This document shows, piece after piece, positions 51,302-62,535 of a DNA stretch of 64,000 nt; the first letter of the stretch is position 1, and every line of letters begins with the position of its first letter. The notes below the pieces were generated by a model, which had not been told where the DNA came from, did not search any database, and saw only the letters and a program-made list of their open reading frames with translations. Location of the stretch: NCBI GenBank assembly GCA_002286715.1, contig NSJX01000007.1, positions 375,863 through 439,862 on the forward strand, written 5' to 3'. This DNA is from Dentipellis sp. KUC8613 (taxonomy: Eukaryota; Basidiomycota; Agaricomycetes; Russulales; Hericiaceae). Position numbers and translations under genes: made by a program.

Positions 51302-52954
51302 ATGACCGTGATTCCGAGGCGGCGCTTGGAGGACGACGCGACTCTGAGCCTCGTGCTGGGTGTTCCCACGACCGCGATGAACCTCCGCGACAGTCTCCTC
51401 GCTGCTCTTGCCTCCCTCCCGGGCACCAGGGAAATTCACATCCATGTCCTCGTCACCGCACCAAGGAAATACAGCGCACTCTATCCATATGCAATTCCTC
51501 GCCCTCGCCTCTATGCACAAGATATCCTGGTCCTACTCTCAGAGCAACCCGACCCTGACGCTCCTCGCGTTCTAGTCTCCGCTATTGAGGGCTGTCTATA
51601 CCATTCACCGACGACGTCGACAGCGATCTTGTATGTTGGGAAAGTCGACTCGACTGGCCAGGGCATGGCGCCCCCACCGACGGCAACCCTAGTGAAAGCC
51701 TTTGTGCGCTGGTACGCTGACCCTGCAACGCGACCGGTGCCGGCTGAGCACCTGTGGGTGCATCTCTTCGCACGCGCACAGGGCCAGTATCTCTTCCCAA
51801 ACTCGGTGGAATACGAAGGGAAAAAGCCACTGAGCGATCGAAAGCTCTGTGCATGGTGGCGCCGAGTTCTCGGCGAGGTTGCGGGGCAGGTGCTAGGCTC
51901 GGACAGCATGCGCGACGGCGGACGCGTCAAACTATACTACATCTTGCCCGGCTGCAATGAGCTCGAAGCCTCACAGATCCTCGGCTCTGCCATCTCTGCC
52001 TCATCCTCATCCTTGTCTCTCGCCTCGCCTCAGCCCGCCTGGACTTATGGCCATCCCTACAGCCAGACCGAATTCCCCCTGCCATGCCCGCCGCCCACCG
52101 CAGATACCCCCAATCTAGGCCATTTCATACCCTCTTTCGAAGATGACCCCAAAAACCGATTCATGGACGAGATCGCGCTCCTTACAGAGGCCGAAGGCAC
52201 CAAGTCGCCCGTGCGCAAGCGCCCACGCCTCGCGTCTCGCGGGGGAAAAACGGAGAAGGATGCTGATCACGAGAAGGAGAAGGAGAAGGAACATGCCAGG
52301 GACGAGAAGCCGAAAGGCGAACTTGGGAGTGTGAAGCCGGACGAGTTCTGGGACCGCATGTCATTCCGCCAGGAATGCGTCGCAGGGGCAATCACCGGGT
52401 TTTTCGTGGCAATATTCTCGTCGCCTCCGTACAAAGGAAAGCCCGTTTCCAGACCGTCGCCTCTCGCTCCTCAGCCGGGGCAGGTGCCTACTGCCATGAA
52501 CAAGCGCATTCTCACCAGCTTGATGCAGGGCAATGAGTTTTCTACTTTGGAGCGCGGGCAGAAGGCGACTGAGATCCTCGAAGGAGCCATCCGCGGCCTT
52601 TGCGAAGGCCTTACATCTACCACCGCACCGACCTCTCGCTCTCATGTGCCTGAGGGTCAGTCAGCCCAGACCGATGGGGATGGATTGCTCGTGGTCCCGC
52701 GCACCCCGCCGCGCAAAAATACGCATCTTCCGTCATTGGAGGACATATCGCCCAATCCCTTCGACGAACCCGAAGCAACGCTTGAGACCTATCGCGCCCA
52801 CATCTATGGGTCGGTCTATGTCAGCAACCCTCCACTTCCTCCCAAGGCGGCAGTGCGGAGTGCGGAGACGGACGGCGCAGGAGACGGCGCCCCGCAAGCA
52901 CCCAAGGTGAACGTCCTAACGGTGCGAAAGAAGAAAAAGAAGACAGATGCGTAG
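51302..52954 (+). CDS. RTT109: Fungal histone H3 acetyltransferase Rtt109
   Basis: A single exon of 550 codons. Rtt109 is the fungal-specific acetyltransferase that modifies newly made histone H3, mainly at Lys56, with Asf1 or Vps75, during replication-coupled nucleosome assembly. Family landmarks: ILVLLSEQ and VSAIEGCLYH near the start, YVGKVDSTGQG, FVRWYAD, LFARAQGQYLFPNSVE, KKPLSDRKLCAWWRRVL, YYILPGCNELEA, WTYGHPYSQTEFPLPCPPP and IPSFEDDPKNRFMDEIA. A Lys/Glu-rich charged loop (about residues 310-345) interrupts the domain, as in other Rtt109 proteins. FWDRMSFRQECVAGAITGFF closes the fold. A Pro-rich tail and a basic KKKKK-type ending suggest nuclear import. The absence of introns is unusual for this window. 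Confidence 0.92.
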   Translation: MTVIPRRRLEDDATLSLVLGVPTTAMNLRDSLLAALASLPGTREIHIHVLVTAPRKYSALYPYAIPRPRLYAQDILVLLSEQPDPDAPRVLVSAIEGCLYHSPTTSTAILYVGKVDSTGQGMAPPPTATLVKAFVRWYADPATRPVPAEHLWVHLFARAQGQYLFPNSVEYEGKKPLSDRKLCAWWRRVLGEVAGQVLGSDSMRDGGRVKLYYILPGCNELEASQILGSAISASSSSLSLASPQPAWTYGHPYSQTEFPLPCPPPTADTPNLGHFIPSFEDDPKNRFMDEIALLTEAEGTKSPVRKRPRLASRGGKTEKDADHEKEKEKEHARDEKPKGELGSVKPDEFWDRMSFRQECVAGAITGFFVAIFSSPPYKGKPVSRPSPLAPQPGQVPTAMNKRILTSLMQGNEFSTLERGQKATEILEGAIRGLCEGLTSTTAPTSRSHVPEGQSAQTDGDGLLVVPRTPPRKNTHLPSLEDISPNPFDEPEATLETYRAHIYGSVYVSNPPLPPKAAVRSAETDGAGDGAPQAPKVNVLTVRKKKKKTDA

Positions 52955-54532
52955 AGGTCGAAGGCGAATTGCGAATTGCCTCTCTCTCTTTCCATTGGTC
53001 TTCAGTACGTTATTTCCAAGCGCGTCGCGCGGGTCCAATAGTGCTCACGGGACATGTTTTCAACAGTAGTTCTGCCTCTATTCCGGGTTTTTGCGTCTTG
53101 CGTATACATTCCGTGTCTACACACATTCAATATATATCACCGAGATTCTGTGCACAGTTCCCCGTGATTCGCCGCCACTTTAGCTCACCGCTTCCTCGCA
53201 GGCGAACCTGACTACCAAAACTGCCATTTTTTCCCGGGCTTGCTGCGAGCTTCCTGATCGTTTGTCCTTCTCATGAGACAGGGGCTCCAATCGCGTCAGA
53301 GCGCACCAGGCTCTCTCAAGGCGGTGAGTCAATTGTGCTGAAGACGTCGATGCGTCCTGAAGCTGGGGAATTGCGCAAACGTGTCCCTCTGCGTCGGTGC
53401 CATGGGGTGGTGAAACACCCCTTGGTTTTGGTAGGGGGTCAGCACACGGGGATGTCATTGGATGTCAAGGGCTGACAGATGGGATATCACAAATGCTTCC
53501 TTTCGTCGTGTGTGCGTCTGCTCGTGGAGCGACACAAGCTTCTGAGGTGGCCGCTATGATGGGTGTATGCCTTCAATGAACTTCGAGTCGCGAACACACG
53601 CCACTGCTCAAGCCGACGTCGTGAGCAGGCAGGTGAGACCCATCCAAAATCCGTTGTCTGTCAATGAATGATGCAACATCTCAAAGCACATCAATAGAGC
53701 CTTATCAACTCGTTCATACAAGTCAAAGGTCTTCTTCATCTGCGTAGTTGAGTGTATGATCGCTGACGCACCGTCTGCAGGTGCTGAATCAGAAGCCAGC
53801 CACGGAGCGCGCGCTCATTTCAGTGGCAATGACCGTTTACACAGCTCGTCCAGCCGCTGACAATTACAACAGACCTACCAATAGTGCTCTCAACAGCCTT
53901 TGGTGGAGTTTGGCCACAGTCTCCACTACGAGGGAACCTGTCAACGATGTCAGACCTGATTTCTATCCCAGCACCTTCCATGACCTGATATTTCCGAGTC
54001 TGCATTCCCCAGCAGTCCACGGCCATGGTTCGTATATAACAAATGATGATATCGATGCCGATGCCAATGACGATACCATGCACCGATCGAGGCAGGTGAA
54101 ATAACGTACGTGAGCTCCACCGCCAGAAGCACGGCAGGGCTTCGTTCTGGCCACACCGTGCTCAGCGCCTTCCTTTGAATTCGGTGTCCACGTGCACGGT
54201 GCAACGGCTAGTGTTTCAGTTCCTCGGGACTCAGCCTTGCCGTGTTGGTTGTTTTCTGTTCTCTTCGCCCCAGGATCGCGTTTCAGCCCGATCAGACACA
54301 TAGCTGCAGCCTTAGGACGCTCTGACGCCAGCGCCGCAGACGCCCAAGGATCCCGCGCCCATCCCGGACTTACTCAGAGCATCGCGTCCTTAGGCCATGT
54401 ACGTATCCGTACGCGCAGTACCAGCACGGGCCGCACTCAATGACCACTACGGACCGTTGGCCGCAGCCCGCGGCCTCCAACCCGCGGCCCCAGGCAGCCC
54501 GTTCCCGAGAGGCGAAGAAGCGTCGTCCGATC

Positions 54533-54976
54533 TCAGTACGGCACTTCCTGCAGCCCGTGCAGTAACTGAATGTAGCGGTCTATGGTAGCATTGCGACGCC
54601 CGAGTGCTTGGATAGGACGCCGTGCGCCAATTGAGGTGCGGAATGCGAGCGCCCATATGTGCACACTCGGGCATAGATAAGCGGGTGGGCCGCTCGTGGC
54701 GAAGGAGAGGCCCAGGAGGCGCGACTGCTTCGTCTGGTCGCCGCGTCTCATGACCTGCTGCGCGGACTCGAAGCTCGAGTGCATACGGGCGTCGTACCTG
54801 ACGCGAATATGCCGTTTACTCAGTACGGATGAAACTGAGCGTGCTTGGCGGCAATCCTTGTTGTGTAGCGGCTGATCGTGAAGAACGCCATCTGTGCCAA
54901 TATAGGTCGGGAAAGGCGTTGCAATTCGAATCCGAAACAATAAGCAACGACATGAGAAAATTGAGAGAGCAAACAC
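54533..54976 (-). CDS. Tentative hypothetical protein (possibly a 3' exon)
   Basis: An open frame of 147 codons whose last 90 residues have good protein character: DARMHSSFESAQQVMRRGD, RLLGLSFATSGPPAYLCPSV, HIWALAFRTSIGARRPIQAL, RRNATIDRYIQLLHGLQ. A CGTCAG splice acceptor lies at about 54801, so the true exon may start there and the first 58 codons may be intronic. No family recognised. It may be the 3' part of a spliced gene whose upstream exons were not found. Confidence 0.35.
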   Translation of the reverse strand: MFALSIFSCRCLLFRIRIATPFPTYIGTDGVLHDQPLHNKDCRQARSVSSVLSKRHIRVRYDARMHSSFESAQQVMRRGDQTKQSRLLGLSFATSGPPAYLCPSVHIWALAFRTSIGARRPIQALGRRNATIDRYIQLLHGLQEVPY

Positions 54977-55959
54977 AGGCTACCGGAGATAGCAGATGCA
55001 GTGGGCGTATGTCAAAATGAACCGAGGCAAAACTTGCACAGGAATACTATTCACCAAGGTCATATAGCAGTAGCATAACATGTATTGTAGCCGTACCTCG
55101 GAATACAGCGGAATTAACCGCACACGCGATAGCTCCGTACCACCTAGACGTGCCTCGGCCAGGCAGGTTTAATTATGACTGGAATAACACCCGTAACGAA
55201 CCGCATGGCGCACGGCGCCGCCAGTCAGGCTGGGAAGAAGGGACATAGTGCGAAGCATGGGAGAACCATACAGACATTGCTTCGATACATTATGGAGGGC
55301 CTCCGGATCAGTGCTGGGCCTGGAGATGAGGGCGATGGACGGCGACGCGTGTACGAAACGAGGAGGAAGTGCGGAGATGGCAGAATGCTGTTGTCTCTGC
55401 CGCGATCGGTCTTTAGGTGCGCCGAATTGCGTACAGCTCCGAGTGACGGCAGGGGCCGGGCTTTGCCAGAGAAGGTTGAAATACACAAACAGAAAGCCAC
55501 GAAGAGAACAAGGTGTGAGAGGCGCGTCCAGACTGTCCGGGGTGTGGGGTAAATGAATGACTAGACGTGAGCCATCCGGAGGCGTGAGCGAGCTCTATCA
55601 AACGGGGATGTAGAGTGATGTGTGTTCTGCGGCAGCCGATAAGCGATCGTAGATAGAATATCAGTATCAGTGCAGCGGAGTGGAACTGCAAGATGAGATA
55701 GATGAGACAAATGCAGAACGGCGTCTGTTGCTTCCTCATCTGTCTTGGGTATTTACTCAGCTGGAAGAACGGCCAATGTTCGAGACAGAAGGCAGTGGCC
55801 AGATTTGGATCCGATCATGTGGGGAGGTTAGAGGAGGGTAGAGACAGGCTCGGTGGGCCGACTCGAGGAGTCAGGGAATGGATATGCTCTGGAGCATTGA
55901 CCTAGGCATTGCCCGAAATAGGGCTGCTGGCGGAATCAAGGAATCGCGCGAAGCAATGG

Positions 55960-56397
55960 TCAGGGCTGGTGAGGTACTTGCGTGTGTGTATAGGTGCCGA
56001 TGTTGGCGTGGGGACCAGCGCGGAATCTAGAAGAATCAACGAGGAAGCGCGTCGCGTGGTGGGAAGACAGACCTGTCAGGAGCGGGTGGATCAACACTGC
56101 GCAAGGCGAATTCGCCTTGCTGGACCCTTGAGATAGCAAAACCGGCCGTTCGGGAACTTACCGTCGATGCGATTGCCAGCGAGTGTATGTCTGTTCGAAA
56201 ATTTCGCGCACAGTGGTACGGAGGTGGTAGGACCGGTATGTCGCTGGGAGCGGTGCAAGTCTGATGTCGTACTGGTCACTGCCGTGCTGTGGCAGGACAA
56301 GAGACTTGGGGTTGATTGCTCCTGATGGTAGCATGAGCTTCCCACCGACAGAGGTGGGAAGGACATTGTTTGCTTTGACACGATACAAAAGAGCCAT
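55960..56397 (-). CDS. Tentative small hypothetical protein, divergent from coiled-coil gene
   Basis: From the ATG at 56397 a clean first exon reads MALLYRVKANNVLPTSVGG and on to RTTVREIFEQTYTRWQSH, ending at a perfect GTAAGT donor near 56159. A second exon after TTCTAG at about 56027 would add FRAGPHANIGTYTHTQ and close near 55960, giving about 99 aa. Codon use looks real, and 331 bp separate it from the divergent gene at 56729. No domain recognised; the 3' structure is uncertain. Confidence 0.35.
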
Positions 56398-56728
56398 TGG
56401 CAAAGAAACGACGACAGCTGCAGACAGGATATCTGGGGCTAGGGGTCACGGAATGAAAGACACGGGTGAGAGGAGGATTATGGCAAGAGGAGGGACAGAA
56501 AAGGCGGTGAAAGCACAGGAAGATCAAAGAGTTGAGAGATGGGTGAAGATTGATGATGAAATGGAAGAGGCTGAGGAGGAGGAGAGGAGAGGAGAGAGTG
56601 TGTGTTACGGTAGCGATGATAATCCGTCGATTCGGATTACGCGACGCTTGTTCCTTATAATTGAACCTCTCCCTCTTCTCGGCTCCGTCGCTCCGTTGCT
56701 CTCTCTTCCCCTCCCTCTCTCCCCCGCA

Positions 56729-59036
56729 ATGTCTGTCCGCCCCTCGGCGTCGACGCCCCATCACACACAAGCCCTCCCCTCCTTCGCACAGGCATTCAGC
56801 AACTCCTCGCTCGACAGACTCTCCGCCCATGATAATGCCCTTCCCCCCATCCAGCCCCATCCTACATCACTCCAGCGAAGCGTCTCGCAAGGAACCCCTC
56901 CTCCAGGAGAACTGTCAATGCGTCCCGGCTCAGAGAACGGTGCATCGCGCCATAATGGCAAGAAGCGGTCACATCCAGACACCGCATCAAATATACGCGA
57001 CGAAGTCTCGGGTTCCCCGTGAGTTTGCAATGCGTCCCTTTCGTGTCACCTTCTCACCTTCAATGCCCCATGTGAATCGTTCCAGTCGCCGACAGCGCGT
57101 AGTTCTCGTCAAGGAAGAACAGGACGAGTTGGCTGATGATGATGACCCGCCTACTCGCCAGGCTCGACCGCAGCCCTCTGGCGCATCGGACGAAGTTACA
57201 AATGCTACCATCTCATCCAATGTCCAGCCTCCCGCTCCGAAAAAACGTCGCGTCACTATCAGCGGCCAAGCCCACCCACTGGATACTCGTGTCTCGCCCA
57301 ACAGCTCCGACCCCAACGCCGCACCTATGTCGCCTGTTGTCATGGGATTCACCATGCGCGATGACCCGGCCGCGATTGAGCAGATGCGGTCTGTACTTAC
57401 CATCAAACAAAACCAGAAGGCGTTAATCGAGCAACGAAGGGGAAGTCTAGGTGGTTTAGCTGCGCCATCAGGACAAACTGCGCAGGGTGCTACTCACACG
57501 TCTGGTATCGCCAATCCTCCCAACGCGCCCAGACAACCTGCGTCCTCCTCCCGGCCCGGTGTTCGCAGTCCGAACATGAGCGGTACTCGGATACGAGCCT
57601 CGATCTCCGGGCCCGAGCTGCCACCTCCTCCCCGCACTTCGAGCCCAAATGCACCCGGTGCATCAAATCAACATCCTTCCGCTGCCGGGCATGCTCCTGG
57701 ACATCCCGACGCCTCTCAGGCGCAGGTCTCCGGGGGCCCGCTCCCAAATGCGCTGCCACCGCCACCCATCAGCTTCGCACGACGGAGGGCAGGCGGGGGC
57801 GGAAAGAAGAAGCCTGCCGACATTGTTATCAGCCCGCGCGATCCCAGCACGAACACGCGCCTGCAGCCTGCAATCCAGAGTGCCCCGCCTGTCCCCCATG
57901 GGCAGGCGGCCGGTCGCTTTCCCATGGTCATTCCGAGCCTCCCGCCAGTGCTCGGGCAAGGCCCTGCCGTCCGACGCGCGGTGCCCGGCAACGTCCCGCC
58001 GACGCCGACTCGCTTATCTATGCGTGGTGCGATTGCTGCTCAGGCAGGCTCTTCAACAGGAGCTGGGGGTACTGGAAATGTTGCTGTAGGCGGGACCACT
58101 TCGGGGCACTCGCCTCCCGCATCCGTTCCCATTGCTAGCGCCCTCGTCCCACCCACGCCTGCAACTTTGCAGCACCCTGGATATTCTTCGGACAAAGCCT
58201 CCTTCCTCGCTCCATTCGAAGTCTTCTACGACGCCTTGCGGGACGCAAAGGAGCTGAAGACATGGCTCGCAGACCAATTGCAGAAGTCTCAGGGATTGCA
58301 GCAGTCCTTGCAACAGCAGCAGGAGAGATTGGAGCAGGTAGTGGAGGCGGCGGTGGAGCGTAGGGTGGGTGCTATGCGGGAAGAGATGTTTGGACTGAGG
58401 CGTCGGGTGGATGAGCTGGAGGACGCACTGCACGCAGCGAGAGGAGAGAGTTTAAGTCAGGTTCGGAGACGAAGTCTAGCTATGGATGCCCCCACAAGCA
58501 AAGGCCGTCCATCCTCGTTTGGCGGCCCATCTCCGACACCAGCACACTCTAACGTCGTCCCGGAGACATACACGTTTCCTCCCGTGGAGCCGCCACTGCG
58601 CCCCGAAGCAGGACGCTCGGGAGTGTCTCCCACCCAACGAGAAAGAGAGTTGGACAATCGGGCGAACGGCGAATCTGAGAATAATTCTCCGGCCCCATAT
58701 GACACCCACCATCGATTATCCGTCTCTGCGATTCGCATGGATCCGCCGCCGCCGCCCTCCCACGCCCCTGAATCCTCTGCATCAGGTACTCGTGTACCAG
58801 TATCGCAGCCGTCGGCATCGAAAGCGAAGGGCATGGGGAGTCCTCGACATACCAACCGCTCTTCCGAACGTCCGCAGCTCCTGCGTCGGCAATCGGGCCA
58901 GCGTGGCGAAGAGGGTGACCAAGGCCCGAAGCGCCCAGCTTCGCGTAGCATATCTCGCGAACGGAAGCGGGATCCGTCGTATACGCGTTCGCCCTCGAGC
59001 CGTCCGCATACTCCTATGGACGACCGCGAGGGTTGA
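56729..59036 (+). CDS. Disordered, coiled-coil nuclear-type protein, unrecognised
   Basis: Two exons: 56729-57018 and 57086-59036; 746 aa. Mostly low-complexity Ser/Pro/Ala/Arg. Features visible are a KKRSHPD-type basic patch near residue 80, an acidic DELADDDDPP stretch, KKRRVTI near 135, and the most conserved-looking segment VMGFTMRDDPAAIEQMRSVLTIKQNQKALIEQRRGS at about 175-210 (written in parts elsewhere as a helix of about 30 residues). A coiled coil at about 473-548 is Gln/Glu/Arg-rich (LQKSQGLQQSLQQQQERLE). Arg-Ser dipeptides mark the C-terminus. It may be a transcription or chromatin cofactor; no family is claimed. The start ATG follows a CT-rich leader. Confidence 0.75.
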
Positions 59037-60056
59037 AACGTGGCTCGTATCATCACTGGGCCGATGATGAAAGCACGCCGTCGTTCGTTCATGGTTCTGC
59101 GACAAACAATGCCATGCCTACCTTCACGCTATCATTTGCTTAACCCTTTTTATTATGACAGCGGCTTTGTGTATCCATAACTGCTCTGCTCTCAGCACTT
59201 TCGTTGCTTTGCTATCTTTCAGACCAACTGTACACTGTCGAGTGCGTTACCCGCAGCTTGTTCTTGCCTGCCGATCCTTTGTTCGTTACTTTTCCTTCGC
59301 GACACATCTGCTTTCTCCTAATCAACATTTACGTCGTGCCGGACAGTCTTCTTGCGTTTGGGTTTATTTCGGGTATTTAGGTGGGTCATCTAAGCAGAGC
59401 CGCATGGGTTGTTTGCACATGGTTACCCTCGACGCTCTTTGTTCTACTTTTCGATACGAGCGGAGCCATCTGTTGTACTGAATAAAGAAGTTGATTGTAG
59501 TGACGTGTTTTCGACGCGTTTGCAGACGTGTTGACCTAAATTGGAGCAGAGGTGGACTCGGAGTGGCCGGGCCTGAGACGAGTATGTACGTACGACGGGC
59601 GCCTACGCGCACAAATAAGGTTTGTCCTCGCGTGATTTGCCGCCGTGCCGCGGACCTTCCAATTTGAACAACGTTGCAATTGCAAGCCTTGGCAACGCGA
59701 GCCAGCTTCCTGCCCTTGCGTCCTTCAATTTGCAAAACTCGCCCGCCGGGCGTACTGCGGCTGTGAACACAAACCGTTCACGTTCCCCAGTGTTTTGGGC
59801 AGAAGCGGATTGGCAACAGGTCCTGCACGATATGTCAGGCTACGAACTGTTTATTTCGCGGCCACGCATTTCGGCCGATAAATCGAATGGCATCCATCCT
59901 ATGCTGCCCGTTCGAATATCAACGCGCTTTCAAACGACTCCGCTACGCACACCACGACACTTGAACGACCTCGTCGACTGGGCTTCTACACTACATTATT
60001 ACTGGCTAATATCCTAGGCTTCACAACACAACAACTAGCAACTTCTTCCGACTGTC
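59037..60056. other. Intergenic region, amylase promoter
   Basis: One kilobase holding the 3' flank of the coiled-coil gene and the promoter of the first amylase. The open frame at 59622-60017 has no supporting splice or domain evidence. A GATAAA near 59877 is the only TATA-like word close to the start. Confidence 0.45.
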
Positions 60057-62102
60057 ATGAAGAACCTTCTATCTTTCGTGGTCTCGTCTTTGCTGACGGT
60101 CTCGTCGACACTCGCTGCAACTCCCGACGAATGGCGAGGCAAGGCCATCTATCAGGTACCCCGCCATCCCCGTGCTACCTGGTGACGCTCGCTAAAGCAC
60201 CATACAGCTCATAACGGATCGGTTTGCAGTCGCTGACAACAGCTCACCGCCCTGCGACACTCTCCATTTCCGGCGCTGCGGAGGAACATGGAAAGGCGTC
60301 ACCAAGCATCTCGATTACATCCAAGGCATGGGCTTCGACGCCGTCTGGATCTCGCCTATTCAGGCAAATCTGGATGGCGTGACTACGAAAGGCGAGGCGT
60401 ATCACGGGTAAGAGGATCTTCGTGTTCGCATGCGCTCGGGCTGACCATATCCAGCTACTGGATCCAGGACTTGGGGAGACTGGATCCCCATTTTGGCACC
60501 GAAGAAGACCTAAAGGAGCTCATCAAAGCTCTGCACGACCGCGGGATGTACATCATGATCGACGTCGTAGTCAACCACATGACGGCGCCCGCCATGCCCC
60601 CGAAATTCGACTTCAAGAACTTCTTCCATCCTTTCACCGATCAGTCTTATTTCCGCCCACCGACGTGCTGGACCAACGGCTCGATGGAGCTCGAGGTCAT
60701 GCAGGAATGCTGGCTCGGAGATACGACGCTCCCCATGCCCGATCTGGACACGGAGCAGCAGCGCGTCGCTGAACTCTTGCAGCAGTCCATTCATGAGCTT
60801 GTGCAGAAGTATGATATTGATGGGCTGAGGGTGGACACGGTCAAGCATATCAAGGCTGATTTCTGGCCGGACTGGGTTAAGGCTGCGGGGGTCTTTTCGA
60901 TCGGGGAGATCTTCTCCAGGAACACAACTTTTGTGCAACCTTGGACCGGTGAGTGACGCTTAGCTCCTCTTTGCATATGTGCCAAACGACGAGATATATC
61001 TACAGAGGTCATCGACGGCGTCATGGACTATCCGACATTCTTCCTCATTCGCCAGGCATTCGAAACAGCAGAAGGCCCGATCCAACCCTTCATCGATGCA
61101 ATCGAGAGAGCACAGAGCGGCTATAAGGACGGCATGTCCTTCCTAGGATCCTTCCTAGAAAATCATGATAACCCACGGTTCATGAACGCGACCCAGGATA
61201 TGGCGGTGCGTGTCATCACGCCAAAATTCATGGCTTATGGTAAACATTTTTTAGCTCGCCGCGAACGCCATGACGTTCCCTTTCGTTCACGATGGGATGC
61301 CGATCATCTACTATGGTTCGTCTTCGATTTCCGTTACAAGTACTTCTTTGGAAGAGCTGACATTTCCTCAGGACAAGAACAAGGGTACACTGGCGGAGAC
61401 GAGCCTTTGAACCGTGAAGCGTATGTGCCTCGCTCCGTCTAATTATCTGTTTGATACTGATTTTTCCCGCTCATAGTCTTTGGTTGAGCGCGTACCAAAT
61501 GGAAAAGCCGATGTATCAGCAGTTCAAGAAATTGAATGCCGCCCGCAAGGCCGCCACAGCTTGGTCAAAGGATTTCCTGTCTACGCCCGTGAGCCTCATC
61601 TGTGACGTCTCATGCCCGTCTTATATGTGCTCATGGATTGCCACTTCAGCTCAAGTTCCTCTCCGTTGAAAGGACATCGTTCGCCGTGTTGAAACCTCCT
61701 ATGCTCGCGCTCCTGACCAACGCAGGCAACCATTCATACGGCATCACCTGGACCGTGCCCGACGCAGGCTTCTCCGCAAACGAGGTCCTCGTGGACGTCC
61801 TCACCTGCAATGTGTTCAAAGCGAACGAAGATGGCGGCGTAGTCGCACGCTCCGCCGGCGGGATGCCACAGGTGGTCCTGCCTGCATCCGTGATCTCCAA
61901 GGCTGGCGAGCTGTGCCCAGATCTGGATAAAGCCGTGGCACATGCGACCTCTCCGGGAGCGGGCACGACCTCGCAGCAGTCTATCGTGGATCATAGGCTG
62001 CAGGCGAGCACTGCGCCGGAGCGGGATCGGAGGCTGGTGCCCTGGGCTGTTTTGTTTGCGAGCTTGGCGTTTGTGGGGCTCGGAAGGCTGCGTTTCATGT
62101 AA
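60057..62102 (+). CDS. GH13 alpha-amylase, secreted/membrane-anchored
   Basis: Eight exons: 60057-60155, 60208-60407, 60455-60948, 61006-61205, 61255-61315, 61372-61420, 61477-61588, 61650-62102; 555 aa. Endo-acting hydrolysis of starch and glycogen alpha-1,4 links at the cell surface. A 20-residue signal peptide is followed by the fungal Taka-amylase-type barrel: [32 protein letters not shown]. Catalytic residues are intact: nucleophile D227 (GLRVDTVKH), acid/base E251 (IGEIF) and D319 (ENHDNPRF), with the usual spacing. The C-terminus is a Ser/Thr-rich stretch then a hydrophobic helix ([17 protein letters not shown]), suggesting GPI or membrane anchoring rather than free secretion. A tandem paralog follows 433 bp downstream. 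Confidence 0.94.
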
Positions 62103-62535
62103 CGAACACATCTGTTCCGTCTTACTAGCCTGTTCGCTGGCGGAGGCTTCACGATTACTATTTTCTATCCATCTTCGATGCGTCATCACCAATGCCTCTG
62201 CCTTATACAGTGAATTTATGATATTCTCAACCGAGAATGTAGCGTTTGTGCATACACGCTTGAGATACACGCGCGATGCCGTACCGATGGCATGTTCATG
62301 AATTCCAGTGCGGAGGCGTGATACCTTGCCGCTCTCGGCTGCATTGGCATCCAAAAGACTCGGCGTGTTCAACTTTTAGGGTGCTTGTCGACCGTCTTCA
62401 AATCGTTTCCCAACATCGTCTCCTCCCGCTAGTTTTCTGTCTGCGACACCTACATCCTGCCCGTTTTCCAGCCCTTGAAGACGAAGGCAACTACACAACG
62501 AACATCTAACCCACCCCACCTAACTTTTCAACACC
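62103..62535. other. Spacer between tandem amylase genes
   Basis: 3' UTR of the first and promoter of the second amylase. No exon or repeat seen. Confidence 0.55.

Larger units (their letters stand above)
52955..56728. other. Gene-poor region of 3.8 kb
   Basis: Between RTT109 and the coiled-coil protein gene. Two tentative minus-strand coding segments are listed separately (54533-54976 and 55960-56397). The rest, including a GC-rich palindromic patch near 54455-54500, holds no recognised gene, RNA or transposon. Confidence 0.35.

Noticed and set aside
54455..54500. GC-rich palindromic patch as a terminator or origin
   Set aside because: Only short CCGCGG palindromes in a GC-rich genome; no supporting context.
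58457..59092. 211-codon minus-strand ORF
   Set aside because: Antisense of the disordered protein's last exon; high GC keeps both strands open.
59622..60017. 131-codon ORF before the first amylase
   Set aside because: No splice context, domain or coding bias; overlaps the amylase promoter.
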